Source of the DNA: Segatella hominis
GTDB taxonomy: Bacteria; Bacteroidota; Bacteroidia; Bacteroidales; Bacteroidaceae
NCBI RefSeq assembly: GCF_004535825.1
Contig: NZ_SGVY01000003.1
Coordinates: forward strand, 62,001 to 126,000
Direction: 5' to 3'
Length of the DNA: 64,000 nucleotides
This document shows, one piece after another, positions 1 to 8,296 of the stretch. The first letter of the stretch is position 1; each line of letters opens with the position of its first letter. Made by a program: the position numbers and the translations under genes. The notes below the pieces were generated by a model, which saw only the letters and a program-made list of their open reading frames with translations, was not told the DNA's origin and made no database searches.

Positions 1-382
1 TATCGGTTTCGAACTGCCATCCAACATCAGTTTCCCTCAGAAATACGAAAAGGGAATCATCGTGTACGGAAGTCCTTATACGGGCATCAACATCAGCTTC
101 GGAACCGCCCATTGCATCGCTTCGCCTGAAAACCCATACTACAATGCCGAGCGTGCAGCAGAGGACAGTTTCAATATCATCTCCGGCAACGGTCTTCCTT
201 TCCCTTACGAGATTGTTTGCAAGCTGATAGAAAAGGGAATGCTTCCTGATGCCAACATCTTCACCAGCCGATATGTGAAGGAAGAGGGTCTGAAGATTAC
301 TCAGGCCAATATCCAGTTCCTTGCCGATTACTATCTGATGGGCAGAAAGGACAAGGACTTGTCGCCTGAAGAGTTGTGGTAA
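1..382 (+). CDS. C-terminal part of an unrecognised protein (5' end outside window)
   Basis: An open frame runs in from the left edge (codons start at base 2) and ends at TAA 380-382, so only about 126 residues of the C-terminus are visible. The segment has a hydrophobic Gly/Ser-rich stretch (VYGSPYTGINISFGTAHCIA), a helix-rich middle and an acidic tail ending EELW. I do not recognise the family and see no catalytic motif that names it. There is an internal GTG at 62, but the frame is coding upstream of it, so this is not a start. A strong hairpin follows directly. The gene is real judging by codon use and the uninterrupted frame; its function is unknown from what is visible. Confidence 0.7.
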   Translation, partial: IGFELPSNISFPQKYEKGIIVYGSPYTGINISFGTAHCIASPENPYYNAERAAEDSFNIISGNGLPFPYEIVCKLIEKGMLPDANIFTSRYVKEEGLKITQANIQFLADYYLMGRKDKDLSPEELW

Positions 383-401
383 AGATTGATTTCGTATATT
401 C

Positions 402-455
402 AAAAAGTTCACTACGCTAACGGCATTTTTTAAGGGGTTAGCGTAGTGGACTTTT
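402..455. terminator. bidirectional terminator hairpin between convergent genes
   Basis: AAAAGTTCACTACGCTAAC at 403-421 pairs with GTTAGCGTAGTGGACTTTT at 437-455. That is about 19 bp with one G.U, flanked by A and T runs on both sides. It lies between the plus-strand partial gene and the minus-strand hydrolase and could end both. Confidence 0.85.
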
Positions 456-465
456 GATATTTTCC

Positions 466-1752
466 CTATTTCAGATTCTTATCCAGAAACTCCAGCATTT
501 TCTCCTGCGCCTTCAGTCCGCAGGAATGAGGGATTTCCCAAAGCTCCGTATCCAGCAGATTATCAGCCCCCTGACTCTTCCAAACCTTGTGCATTTCGGC
601 GAAAGCATCCTTTACACCAGGCACGGGAAAGAGCTTGTCTTTTGTGCCATTGATGAAGAGCATCGGTTTCGGACAGGCGAGGGAAGCGATATGGGGATAG
701 TCGAGATACTGGCGCAATCCAGGAAAGCAATTCGCAAAACCACCATTCTCCTTTCTGCCAAAACGCCTGGTAAGTTGAGCATCCGTGGTAATCATCCAGC
801 AGATGGAAGCACCCACCCTGATTCTATCCGACAAAGCCGAGAGCATCCACGAGCGATAGGCTCCCATCGAACACCCCACGCATCCGATACGCTTCGCATC
901 CACCATCGGCAGAGAAGCCAAGAAATCGGTACTGGCCATATCGTCGTAAGTCATGAAGGCAGAAAGGTCACGACCCAGCATCATCATATTGCCGGCGATA
1001 AGATCGTATTTATTTCTATCCACGCCCTCCTTTCGGCCTCGTTCTCCCCACATCGGCGCATCAATCGAGAGCACCACATAACCGTGCTTCGCCAGGTAAT
1101 CGCCCACATACTGACCATCATAAAGCTGGTTTACCCACGCATCTGCATCGTCCAGAACCTCCTGGTTGGCAGCCTTCTTCTTTTCAGAAATCTTCCCATC
1201 CGCATCCTGCTCTTCAGAAGCGATAAAGAAAGGGCGAATCATCTTCTCCTTTCCTATAAAGAGATGGGCGCCATGATCGTGGAGCGCCACCACGGCTGGG
1301 AATTTCCCCGATTTCTTATTCTGAGCAGAAGACAGCAACCCAGCTTCTGCTTTAGGGTTCTTCCCTTCTTCAGAATCCGGAATCAGGAGATAAGCCGTAA
1401 TGCGGGAATAGGCATTAATATTGAAGGCGATTTTCTGCGCCTTATATCCGTCTCTCTGTTCCTCACCGAGCACTTCCATATCCCAAGCCGCAGCCGCCTT
1501 CGGAGGCGTCATCATGCATTCGAATACCTTCTCTCTTGCCACCTCCTTCCACTTCTTGAAGTTTCTGATAGGACTGTTGCCCCAAGCCATCGGATAGGTC
1601 AGTTCCTTCTTCAGTTGCTCCACGTAGGTAGGAATTTCTCCCTCCCATTCATACTTCTCCCGCTTCTGAAGTTTTGGTTTCTGAGAGACCTGTGCAAACG
1701 CTACAGACGCCTGCAGTAATGCAATGATGCTATATGTGATAATCCCTTTCAT
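466..1752 (-). CDS. secreted alpha/beta hydrolase (dienelactone hydrolase / acetyl-xylan-esterase-like)
   Basis: A 428-residue exported serine hydrolase. Residues 1-20 are a signal peptide ending AFA, so it probably acts in the periplasm or at the surface. The fold is read from the strand-turn-His motif VVALHDHGAH (about 155-164), the nucleophile elbow GCSMGA with Ser295, an Asp in NGTKDK (Asp372) and a His in EIPHSCG (His409), a plausible catalytic triad. Family knowledge: such large alpha/beta hydrolases in Bacteroidota are mostly carbohydrate or ester-cleaving enzymes; the substrate cannot be read here. Lysine-rich linkers near 130-150 and 182-195 look like lineage-specific loops. It stands alone, convergent with the upstream gene and divergent from the LOG-family gene. 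Confidence 0.85.
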   Translation of the reverse strand: MKGIITYSIIALLQASVAFAQVSQKPKLQKREKYEWEGEIPTYVEQLKKELTYPMAWGNSPIRNFKKWKEVAREKVFECMMTPPKAAAAWDMEVLGEEQRDGYKAQKIAFNINAYSRITAYLLIPDSEEGKNPKAEAGLLSSAQNKKSGKFPAVVALHDHGAHLFIGKEKMIRPFFIASEEQDADGKISEKKKAANQEVLDDADAWVNQLYDGQYVGDYLAKHGYVVLSIDAPMWGERGRKEGVDRNKYDLIAGNMMMLGRDLSAFMTYDDMASTDFLASLPMVDAKRIGCVGCSMGAYRSWMLSALSDRIRVGASICWMITTDAQLTRRFGRKENGGFANCFPGLRQYLDYPHIASLACPKPMLFINGTKDKLFPVPGVKDAFAEMHKVWKSQGADNLLDTELWEIPHSCGLKAQEKMLEFLDKNLK

Positions 1753-1832
1753 TCTGTTGTATCGTTTATAAGAAATCTTTTGTCCTGTTTTATAAGAAAT
1801 CTATTTTTGTTTATCAGATTAGTTATTGTTTG

Positions 1833-1840
1833 CAAAATTA
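1833..1840 (-). promoter_or_regulatory. -7 box for the hydrolase gene
   Basis: On the minus strand this reads TAATTTTG, matching the Bacteroidota -7 consensus TAnnTTTG, about 80 bases before the hydrolase ATG. No good TTTG is seen at the expected distance. The leader contains two near copies of TTTATAAGAAATCT (about 1763-1810). Confidence 0.5.
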
Positions 1841-1875
1841 AGAAATTATCCGCAAAAACAGATGAATAATCTCGA

Positions 1876-1893
1876 TATTTTTGCGTATCTTTG
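1876..1893 (+). promoter_or_regulatory. two overlapping -7 boxes upstream of the LOG-family gene
   Basis: TATTTTTG at 1876-1883 and TATCTTTG at 1886-1893 both match TAnnTTTG, 75-90 bases before the ATG at 1969. The leader holds a direct repeat of ACATCAATAAATAA. Confidence 0.5.
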
Positions 1894-1968
1894 CCTAAAC
1901 ATCAATAAATAATGGATAAGACATCAATAAATAACAGATAAAACATCATAATCATAGAAGATAAAGAC

Positions 1969-2502
1969 ATGAAAATAGCAGTTTTTTGTTCAGCGAATAA
2001 GAATATCGACCCGGATTTCTTCACGATAACAGAAGAGATGGGAAAGTGGATGGCAGAGAACGGCCACGACCTGGTTTTCGGCGGATGTAACTCCGGACTG
2101 ATGGATTGCATAGGCAAGGCGGTGAAGGCGCATGGCGGCAGAACCATCGGCGTGGTTCCTACGCTTGTAGAAAGAGGCGGCAGAACCTTCCCTGACCTCG
2201 ACATTGAGATTCCGTGTGATAATCTCAGCGACCGCAAGGACCTGATGCTTGCCCAGAGCGACCTCTTCGTAGCCCTTCCTGGCGGCGTCGGCACCCTGGA
2301 TGAAATCTTCACCATCGCCGCCGCCCACACCATCGGCTACCATCACAAGATGGTGATTCTCTACAACATGAAGGGCTTCTGGAACTCCACCATCGCCCTG
2401 CTGGACGATTTGGCAGAGAAAAGCATGATTCGCGGCGATTGGCGAGATGTGATAGAAGTGGCGGATAACCTGGGAGAGTTGGCTAAGCTCTGCGAGGCAT
2501 AG
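1969..2502 (+). CDS. LOG family (TIGR00730) nucleoside-monophosphate phosphoribohydrolase
   Basis: 177 residues, the normal size of the LOG/lysine-decarboxylase-like family. The Rossmann start is MKIAVFCSANK, and the signature LPGGVGTLDE (about residues 103-112) is the PGGxGTxxE active-site loop that binds phosphoribose; DRKDLM supplies the upstream conserved Arg-Lys. Family members hydrolyse the N-glycosidic bond of purine nucleoside 5'-monophosphates or cytokinin nucleotides. In gut anaerobes the physiological substrate is uncertain, probably AMP-type nucleotides. It is a single gene with its own promoter and a strong terminator. The older name lysine decarboxylase is a mis-annotation to avoid. 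Confidence 0.9.
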   Translation: MKIAVFCSANKNIDPDFFTITEEMGKWMAENGHDLVFGGCNSGLMDCIGKAVKAHGGRTIGVVPTLVERGGRTFPDLDIEIPCDNLSDRKDLMLAQSDLFVALPGGVGTLDEIFTIAAAHTIGYHHKMVILYNMKGFWNSTIALLDDLAEKSMIRGDWRDVIEVADNLGELAKLCEA

Positions 2503-2536
2503 AACCCTCTATGGAAATCATCTATAGAAATGAAGT

Positions 2537-2583
2537 AAAGCGACCTTCTACCGAGAACACAATTCGGCAGAAGGTCGCTTTTT
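2537..2583. terminator. rho-independent terminator after the LOG gene
   Basis: AAAGCGACCTTCTACCGA pairs with TCGGCAGAAGGTCGCTTTTT, a stem of about 16 bp with one mismatch and a short loop. The T-run lies on the plus side and a matching A-run upstream allows it to serve the convergent ATPase gene too. Confidence 0.85.
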
Positions 2584-2589
2584 ACGTTC

Positions 2590-4044
2590 TTACAAACCAA
2601 AACTCTTCCTGGCTTGCCTCAATGTATTCTCTCCTACCGTATAAGCATAGCAGGCAGAAGGAATGAAACGAAGCGTACCAAAATCCATCTCCTTTACTCC
2701 TCCCTTACTGATGGAAGTTACCAATGCCTGAGGCAGATGATTCTTCTCCATAAAAAACTGTAAGGACGAAAGTTCAGAAGGTCTGTCGAAGAACCTGTCC
2801 GACCATTTGATTTCCACCGCCCAATAAGGCTTCTGCAAAGCATCATTGATGCCCACCAAATCCACCTCGCCCTGCGAACGCCCCATCTTCCAGTTGGCAT
2901 AGGCAATGTGCCCCTTTCTCGGAATCCACTGCGAATAAATGGCAGTTTCTATCATGTCTCCGATATTGTCATCCATGATCTTGATTGGCTCAAAAAGCGC
3001 ACATCTCAGCGAAGGATTAGTCAGATAAATCTTGAAAGTAGTTTGGCGCTGGAATCGCTTTGCCGTATCATCCGTTCTTGTCACAACCTTTATCAGGAAA
3101 GCAGCCTCCAGATACTGGACGTACCTGCGAATGGTTTCCTTCTTGACACCCGATTCCTTCGACATACTTTCATACGAAAACTCCATACCGCTATGATAAG
3201 CTATCATCGTAAACAACGAGTTCAGTTCCTGCACATCCGAAATGCCATAAAGACTCGGCAAATCTCTCAACAATACCTTATCTACAATATCGTGGCGAAC
3301 AAACTGCCCCGGGTCTTCCTGCATTCGGGAAGAAAAAGCCACCTCAGGATAACCGCCATAATTGATATAGTCGAGGAAGAGACTGTTCAGCTTATCAATA
3401 TCTATCGTACTATAGATATCGCTCTCTATCCCATCCCATTCCACCTTGGATTGGCGCATCAGATGCTCATATTTCTTAAGATGGATATACTCGAAGAAAA
3501 GCAACGGCGGCAGATTGAAATCGGTAAACCTGCCCGCTCCGCTTTCGTTGCTGCTCTTTTTCAATGCCGCAGCAGCAGAACCGGAAGCCACAAACTTCAC
3601 GTTGTGATAGGTATCTACCAGGGATTTCAGATTGATTTCCCAGTCTTTGAGATACTGTATCTCATCGAAGAAAACATAAAATTCTTCCTGGCTGTCTTCC
3701 TTATCCAATATCTGTTTTGCCAAAGAAAACAACTGTTCCAAGAGGATATTGTTATAGATAGGAGTTTCCACCGAAACATAGATGATATTCTGAGGCGATA
3801 CCCCCTCGTCTATCAACCGCTGGATGGAATGATAGAGCATCACCGTCTTACCCACTCGGCGAGGTCCCATCAAGATGAGGGCACGCTGAATGCTGACATC
3901 CCTTACCAGTGGATAGAAGATGTCGAGATAGAGGCGAGGACTCATTTCCTGATAGTAAGAAGGTATCCTGCCTTCCGTCCACCAGGGGTTGTCTATCTTC
4001 AACCTACCTAATATCTGTTTCTCTAAAAGTGCCGTATATTCCAT
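2590..4044 (-). CDS. AAA+ ATPase with DUF4143 domain
   Basis: 484 residues from the ATG at 4044. An upstream in-frame TTG at 4068 would add 8 residues but overlaps the -7 box, so the ATG is preferred. N-terminal AAA domain: Walker A MGPRRVGKT (about 75-83), Walker B FVFFDEIQYL-type motif at YVFFDEIQYL, sensor FVASGSAAAAL. The C-terminal DUF4143 part contains EIKWSDRF, a restriction-endonuclease-like E-x-K. The family is very common and multi-copy in Bacteroidota and archaea and its role is unsettled; proposals include toxin or defence-related ATPases. A second, diverged member lies next door (4389-5639), with its own promoter and terminator, so the two are not an operon. Confidence 0.88.
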   Translation of the reverse strand: MEYTALLEKQILGRLKIDNPWWTEGRIPSYYQEMSPRLYLDIFYPLVRDVSIQRALILMGPRRVGKTVMLYHSIQRLIDEGVSPQNIIYVSVETPIYNNILLEQLFSLAKQILDKEDSQEEFYVFFDEIQYLKDWEINLKSLVDTYHNVKFVASGSAAAALKKSSNESGAGRFTDFNLPPLLFFEYIHLKKYEHLMRQSKVEWDGIESDIYSTIDIDKLNSLFLDYINYGGYPEVAFSSRMQEDPGQFVRHDIVDKVLLRDLPSLYGISDVQELNSLFTMIAYHSGMEFSYESMSKESGVKKETIRRYVQYLEAAFLIKVVTRTDDTAKRFQRQTTFKIYLTNPSLRCALFEPIKIMDDNIGDMIETAIYSQWIPRKGHIAYANWKMGRSQGEVDLVGINDALQKPYWAVEIKWSDRFFDRPSELSSLQFFMEKNHLPQALVTSISKGGVKEMDFGTLRFIPSACYAYTVGENTLRQARKSFGL

Positions 4045-4065
4045 AATTCCAACTATTTTTTGGCA

Positions 4066-4097
4066 CAAATATACGGATAAATTTCTTGTTCTGCAAG
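4066..4097 (-). promoter_or_regulatory. promoter of the first DUF4143 ATPase
   Basis: The minus strand shows CTTG, 20 bases, then TATATTTG (plus-strand CAAATATA at 4066-4073), close to TTTG-N19-21-TAnnTTTG. It is about 22 bases from the chosen ATG. Confidence 0.55.
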
Positions 4098-4106
4098 TTT
4101 TGGTAA

Positions 4107-4293
4107 AAATAAGCCTATATTTTTAGGCTTAATTTGCATTTCAAGGCGATTTTTCAGGCAAAAGCGTGCATTTTAAGGAAAAAGGGACTCAGTTTCACTC
4201 ATTTCTTATATTAATTTACGCTTATAACTTATTGAATATCAGTAACAAAAACAAGGTTTGTAAATTAAGCATGTTTCAATATGCTTAATTTGC
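4107..4293. repeat. two hairpins sharing the tail GCTTAATTTGCA
   Basis: AAGCCTATATTTTTAGGCTT (4112-4131) and AAATTAAGCAT/ATGCTTAATTT (4262-4291) both fold and both run into the same tail GCTTAATTTGCA. They sit in the 344-base gap between the two ATPase genes, which otherwise holds only the promoter and the terminator. Function unknown. Confidence 0.5.
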
Positions 4294-4318
4294 AACAATA
4301 TAGAACTCTAAAGTAAGA

Positions 4319-4364
4319 GCGGAAAAACAACTGTTAACTCTGTTAACCCCAGTTGTTCTTCCGC
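4319..4364 (-). terminator. hairpin downstream of the second DUF4143 ATPase
   Basis: GCGGAAAAACAACTG pairs with CAGTTGTTCTTCCGC (one mismatch) around a loop that itself contains GTTAAC repeats. It lies 25 bases beyond the stop of the gene at 4389. The T-run on the minus side is weak. Confidence 0.65.
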
Positions 4365-4388
4365 CTTTGATATTTTCTTCAAGACCAT

Positions 4389-5639
4389 CTATCCCTTATT
4401 TTCTTTCCCCAAGAGAAAATCGGAGAGACTCATCATCAGAATGCCTTCTTCATTATAACCCGAACGATACCTATCCCCTACGATTATCAGTTTGCGGAAG
4501 CCATCGTTTACATTCAAAAGAGAAGCCTGCTCCTGATCTACCTTCTCCTTATCAGGCAAGGCATAAGCAGACTGGATATAGAGGCGTTCATCATGACGGT
4601 TCACCACGAAATCTATCTCAAGATTCCTACGCTGCAGCTTACCATTCTCATCCCGCTTGAAGCTCTCTACTGACCCCACATCCACAGTATAACCCTGCTT
4701 CCGCAATTCGTTATAAACCACGTTTTCCATGATATGGGTGAATTCTATCTGCCGGAAATCTACCACGGCATTTCTGATACCGATGTCCTCGAAGTAATAC
4801 TTGGTACCAGTACCAATATATTTGCGTCCTTTCACATCATAGCGCAAAGCCTCGCTAATGATGAAGGAATCCTGCAGGTTCTCCAGATACCTGCCAATAG
4901 TTTTAGTACCGATTTCCACTCCTCCAACAGATTTGAACGTATTAGAAATTCTCTGCACATTCGTACAGGAACCAATCGTAGAAGCCAGAAGGCGCACCAA
5001 CTCGCGCATCCCATCAGAATTCTTCAGCCGATTACGCTCCAAAACATCCTTCAGATAAACCGTCTCGTAAATCTCACGAAGATAATTCTGTTTCGCTTCA
5101 GGAGTTTCTATCTGCGCCACAGCAGGCAATCCACCATAAAGATAATAGGTTTCCAGGGCTTGACGCTCCTCTCCTCCTACCACTTCATAATATTCAGAAA
5201 AACTCAACGGATGGATTCGGATTTCCCAACCTCTACCACGAAATTCAGTTATCACATCCTTCGATAAGAATCGGGCATTGGAACCAGTAACATACACTTC
5301 GGCATTTTCCACATGGAGATAAGAGTTGAGCACATCCTCAAACTCCTTCACCATCTGAACCTCATCCAAGAGAATATAATACCTATCCTTATCTTTCATC
5401 AAAGCATCGATATGCTCCAGCAAAGCATCAGGGTCACGGAGTTTCTTGTTTCTACGGTCTTCAAGATTTACTTGTATGATATGATCTTCCGCAACACCTC
5501 TTTCAAGCAAATGCTTGCGGAAGATGTTGAACAAAAGGAAGGATTTACCACAACGGCGAATGCCGGTGATAATCTTTATCATCCCATTGCCTTCTGCCGA
5601 GATGAGTTCTTTCAAGTATGCTTTACGTTCAAAATACAT
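4389..5639 (-). CDS. AAA+ ATPase with DUF4143 domain (second copy)
   Basis: 416 residues. Walker A is ITGIRRCGKSFLL (about 24-36), Walker B YILLDEVQMV, sensor YVTGSNARFLS. The C-terminal nuclease-like half carries LEIDFVVN with the family's acidic residue. The motif GIRRCGKS is typical of the larger DUF4143 subfamily, and this protein is clearly not a recent duplicate of its neighbour (different Walker A, no shared long stretches). The ATG at 5639 lies 43 bases from the -7 box. As for the neighbour, biochemical role unknown; multi-copy and laterally mobile in Bacteroidota. Confidence 0.88.
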   Translation of the reverse strand: MYFERKAYLKELISAEGNGMIKIITGIRRCGKSFLLFNIFRKHLLERGVAEDHIIQVNLEDRRNKKLRDPDALLEHIDALMKDKDRYYILLDEVQMVKEFEDVLNSYLHVENAEVYVTGSNARFLSKDVITEFRGRGWEIRIHPLSFSEYYEVVGGEERQALETYYLYGGLPAVAQIETPEAKQNYLREIYETVYLKDVLERNRLKNSDGMRELVRLLASTIGSCTNVQRISNTFKSVGGVEIGTKTIGRYLENLQDSFIISEALRYDVKGRKYIGTGTKYYFEDIGIRNAVVDFRQIEFTHIMENVVYNELRKQGYTVDVGSVESFKRDENGKLQRRNLEIDFVVNRHDERLYIQSAYALPDKEKVDQEQASLLNVNDGFRKLIIVGDRYRSGYNEEGILMMSLSDFLLGKENKG

Positions 5640-5681
5640 AGTTTATGACGTTTTTTTGTGTCAAGACACGGTTTTCGGTCA

Positions 5682-5713
5682 CAAATATACGCTTTTTACT
5701 CGATAACGCCAAA
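5682..5713 (-). promoter_or_regulatory. consensus promoter of the second DUF4143 ATPase
   Basis: Minus strand: TTTG (plus 5710-5713), 20 bases, TATATTTG (plus 5682-5689). Exact match to the Bacteroidota two-box consensus. Confidence 0.75.
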
Positions 5714-5744
5714 CTTTTTCATCGATTTAACTCTTTAGAAACAT

Positions 5745-5770
5745 AAAAAAGGGCACGATTGCTCGTGCCC
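5745..5770 (-). terminator. terminator of fprA
   Basis: GGGCACGA/TCGTGCCC with a 4-base loop, followed on the minus strand by six T. Between it and the fprA stop lie two copies of an ATTCATTCTGAATGAA palindrome (about 5786-5832), of unknown role. Confidence 0.9.
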
Positions 5771-5844
5771 AATAGATGAAATCTTTCATTCTGAATGAAT
5801 ACTTTCATTTAAAACCTTTCATTCAGAATGAATAGATTCTTATT

Positions 5845-7032
5845 TTATTCCGCCAGCAGCTTCTCGGCCATCGCCTTACCCAGCGCCTCGCACTGCGCCT
5901 TTACCTCTGGAGTAATCGCCTGCTTCATATCCACCGGCTCGCCCACTGGCTCGTAGTGGAGCTTGGTTTCGTTCCACTCCTGAATCTTAGCCACTGCCTT
6001 GCTTGCCCAGCAATGAGAACCGTACCAGCCAAGGAGGTGGTTCTTGACGTCCTTATTGGCAAGCTCGGAGAGGAGAACCTCCATCTCGTGATAAAGACCG
6101 GCATTGTAGGTTGGAGCACCCACGATGAGACCCTTGTAGCGGAAGATGTCGCGCAGGATGTAGCTGTGGTGAGTCTTCGAGATGTTGTACATTACGATGT
6201 TCTTCACGCCAGCCTTGCTTGCTGCACGGGCGATGATTTCGGCCATGCGCTCGGTGTTGCCGTACATGGTGCCGTAGCAGATAACGAGACCCGGCTCCGT
6301 CTCGTACTTCGACATCTTATCATACATGCCGATTACCTTCTCAATATGCTCGTGCCAAACAGGACCATGGGTTGAGCAGATGTAATCCAGCTCCACGCCA
6401 GCCAACTTCTTCAAGGCATTCTGAACAGGGATTCCATACTTACCCACAATGTTTGAGTAGTAGCGAACCATCTCCAGCCAGAAAGTCTCGCAGTTGATTT
6501 CCGTATCGATGATTCCGCCGTTCAGCGCACCGAAGCAGCCGAAGGCATCGCCCGAGAAGAGCACCTTGTTCTTCGCATCCAGGGTAACCATGGTCTCTGG
6601 CCAGTGAACCATAGGGATGAGAACGAAGCTCAGTTCATGATTGCCGAGCGAGAGGGTTTCGCCATTCTTCACCTCCACCACATCGTCGGTAACGCCATAG
6701 AAGCCTTCCAGCATACCGAGAGTCTTCTTGTTGCCCACAATCTTGATGTTAGGGTAATATTTCTTGATGAGGGCGATGGAGCCGCTGTGGTCAGGTTCCA
6801 TGTGGTTGATGATGAGGTAATCGATTTCGCGGTCGCCAATCACCTCGTGGATATTCTCGAGGAACTGGGTGAAGAAATCCACCTCTACAGTATCTACCAG
6901 CGCTACCTTCTCATCGTCAATGATATAAGAGTTGTAGCTCACTCCGTTAGGCAAAGGCCAGAGGCCCTCAAAACGATGCTTGTTGCGGTCGTTAACGCCT
7001 ACATAATAAATTTTGTTTGTAATCTCAGTCAT
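5845..7032 (-). CDS. fprA: FprA family A-type flavoprotein (flavodiiron protein)
   Basis: 395 residues, the standard length of two-domain flavodiiron proteins. The N-terminal metallo-beta-lactamase-like domain carries HMEPDHSG (H-x-E-x-D diiron ligands, about 81-88), SGDAFG (the Asp ligand) and CSTHGPVWH (later His ligand). The C-terminal flavodoxin-like domain (about 255-395) begins GLVICYGTMYGNTERMA, the FMN phosphate loop. Family role: four-electron reduction of O2 to water and/or reduction of NO to N2O, protecting strict anaerobes. No rubredoxin or NADH oxidoreductase is fused or adjacent, so its electron donor is encoded elsewhere. The gene lies 25 bases after pfkB on the same strand and may be co-transcribed with it. 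Confidence 0.95.
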   Translation of the reverse strand: MTEITNKIYYVGVNDRNKHRFEGLWPLPNGVSYNSYIIDDEKVALVDTVEVDFFTQFLENIHEVIGDREIDYLIINHMEPDHSGSIALIKKYYPNIKIVGNKKTLGMLEGFYGVTDDVVEVKNGETLSLGNHELSFVLIPMVHWPETMVTLDAKNKVLFSGDAFGCFGALNGGIIDTEINCETFWLEMVRYYSNIVGKYGIPVQNALKKLAGVELDYICSTHGPVWHEHIEKVIGMYDKMSKYETEPGLVICYGTMYGNTERMAEIIARAASKAGVKNIVMYNISKTHHSYILRDIFRYKGLIVGAPTYNAGLYHEMEVLLSELANKDVKNHLLGWYGSHCWASKAVAKIQEWNETKLHYEPVGEPVDMKQAITPEVKAQCEALGKAMAEKLLAE

Positions 7033-7057
7033 AATATTTTTTTACTTTTTTACCTTT

Positions 7058-7996
7058 TTACTTTTTTACCTTTTTACACCGCTCTCCGAATTCCTTGGAA
7101 ACATAGTTGTAGATGTCCTTGCAGCATTCGGCAGAGAACTCCTGGGCACTCTTCAGCAAACTGTCCCATTGCGCCTCGGTCAAACCGTGATCGATGTCTT
7201 CGCGGGTGATTCCATCCTTGATCAATCCGAATACGAAACCGGCATTGAAGTTGTCGCCAGCTCCGATGGTGCTCACCGTCTTCATCTTCTCGGAAGGATA
7301 ACTCTTGGCAAATCCGTTCTCAGCACGCACCTCCACCGGGTCGGCACCCTGGGTGCAGATGAACTTCTTGCAGTAGAAACTGATTTCGGCATTATACACC
7401 TTGTCAGCCTCCGGTTTTTTATAGAGAATTCCGAAGTCCTCATGACTGCCGCGCACGAAATCCGCCATCTCTAAATTCTCTATCAGATTAGGCGTAATCT
7501 TCATGATTTCGTTCTGATGAGAAGCACGGAAATTCACGTCGTAATAGAGGATGGCTCCACGACTCTTGGCGTATTCCAGGAAGCCAGCCACCTGAGGACG
7601 AACCACAGGATTCAGGGCGAAGAACGAACCGAAGAGTACGATGTCGCCTGCATTGATTTCGGGAGTAGCAAACTCCAGCTGGTCGTGCGGATGATCCTTG
7701 TAGAAGATGTAGTCAGCATTGTTGTTCTCATCGAGGAAAGCTAATGAGAGAGGCGATTTCGAATCAGGGAAGATGCTCACATTGTCGGCATTCACCCCAT
7801 TCTCCCTCAAAAACTCGATGACATACTCGCCGATACGGTCGTTGCCTGCCTCGCTGATAAACGAAGTATTCACCCCCGCACGCCCCAAAGAAATGACGGC
7901 ATTAAACGATGAGCCGCCCGGCACTGCTTCTATCGGCTTGCCATTCTTGAAGATAATGTCCAGAACGGTCTCTCCTATTCCTATAACCTTGCGCAT
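7058..7996 (-). CDS. PfkB family carbohydrate kinase (fructokinase-like)
   Basis: 312 residues, ribokinase fold. The N-terminal GGSSFNAVISLGRAG is the PfkB signature 1 region and STIGAGDNFNAGF (about 250) is signature 2, with the catalytic Asp in GAGD. Bacteroidota homologues are usually annotated as fructokinases; the sugar cannot be proven from sequence. The last codons run into a short CTTTTTTAC tandem repeat (7028-7078), so the end of the gene and the 25-base gap before fprA are simple-sequence DNA that could vary in length between strains. The leader is about 150 bases. Confidence 0.9.
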   Translation of the reverse strand: MRKVIGIGETVLDIIFKNGKPIEAVPGGSSFNAVISLGRAGVNTSFISEAGNDRIGEYVIEFLRENGVNADNVSIFPDSKSPLSLAFLDENNNADYIFYKDHPHDQLEFATPEINAGDIVLFGSFFALNPVVRPQVAGFLEYAKSRGAILYYDVNFRASHQNEIMKITPNLIENLEMADFVRGSHEDFGILYKKPEADKVYNAEISFYCKKFICTQGADPVEVRAENGFAKSYPSEKMKTVSTIGAGDNFNAGFVFGLIKDGITREDIDHGLTEAQWDSLLKSAQEFSAECCKDIYNYVSKEFGERCKKVKK

Positions 7997-8155
7997 TGTA
8001 TATTTCTGTATCTTGTTAAAAACTATATTCTTGTCAAAAAACTATATTCTTGTTCAACCGGAAACGATTCTTGCCTGACCGGGAAACAGTTTCCTATCTG
8101 AAGAAGAATTGGAATCATTCCCCGTCCGGATTTCCCCGGCAGAATTAATTGCAGG

Positions 8156-8186
8156 CAAAGATAAATGTTTTTGGCGATAATGCAAA
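8156..8186 (-). promoter_or_regulatory. consensus promoter for pfkB (and perhaps fprA)
   Basis: Minus strand TTTG (plus 8183-8186), 19 bases, TATCTTTG (plus 8156-8163). The approximately 150-base leader contains AAAAACTATATTCTTGT twice and a GGAAAC/GTTTCC pairing, but no riboswitch that I recognise. Confidence 0.75.
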
Positions 8187-8202
8187 ATAAATAGCTGATA
8201 TT

Positions 8203-8234
8203 TTTGGATAAATTACATTTTAGATGTAACTTTG
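8203..8234 (+). promoter_or_regulatory. consensus promoter for the M16 peptidase
   Basis: TTTG 8203-8206, 20 bases, TAACTTTG 8227-8234. The 60-base leader consists of four imperfect copies of ATTTTGCACATTGA (8241-8295). Confidence 0.75.
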
Positions 8235-8296
8235 CACATTAGAAATTTGCACAATGAATTTTGCACATTGATTTTGTACATTGATTTTGCATAGAA

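Noticed and set aside
7997-8160. Riboswitch in the pfkB leader
   Set aside because: The leader is about 150 bases with short repeats and one pairing, but shows no conserved core of any riboswitch that I know.
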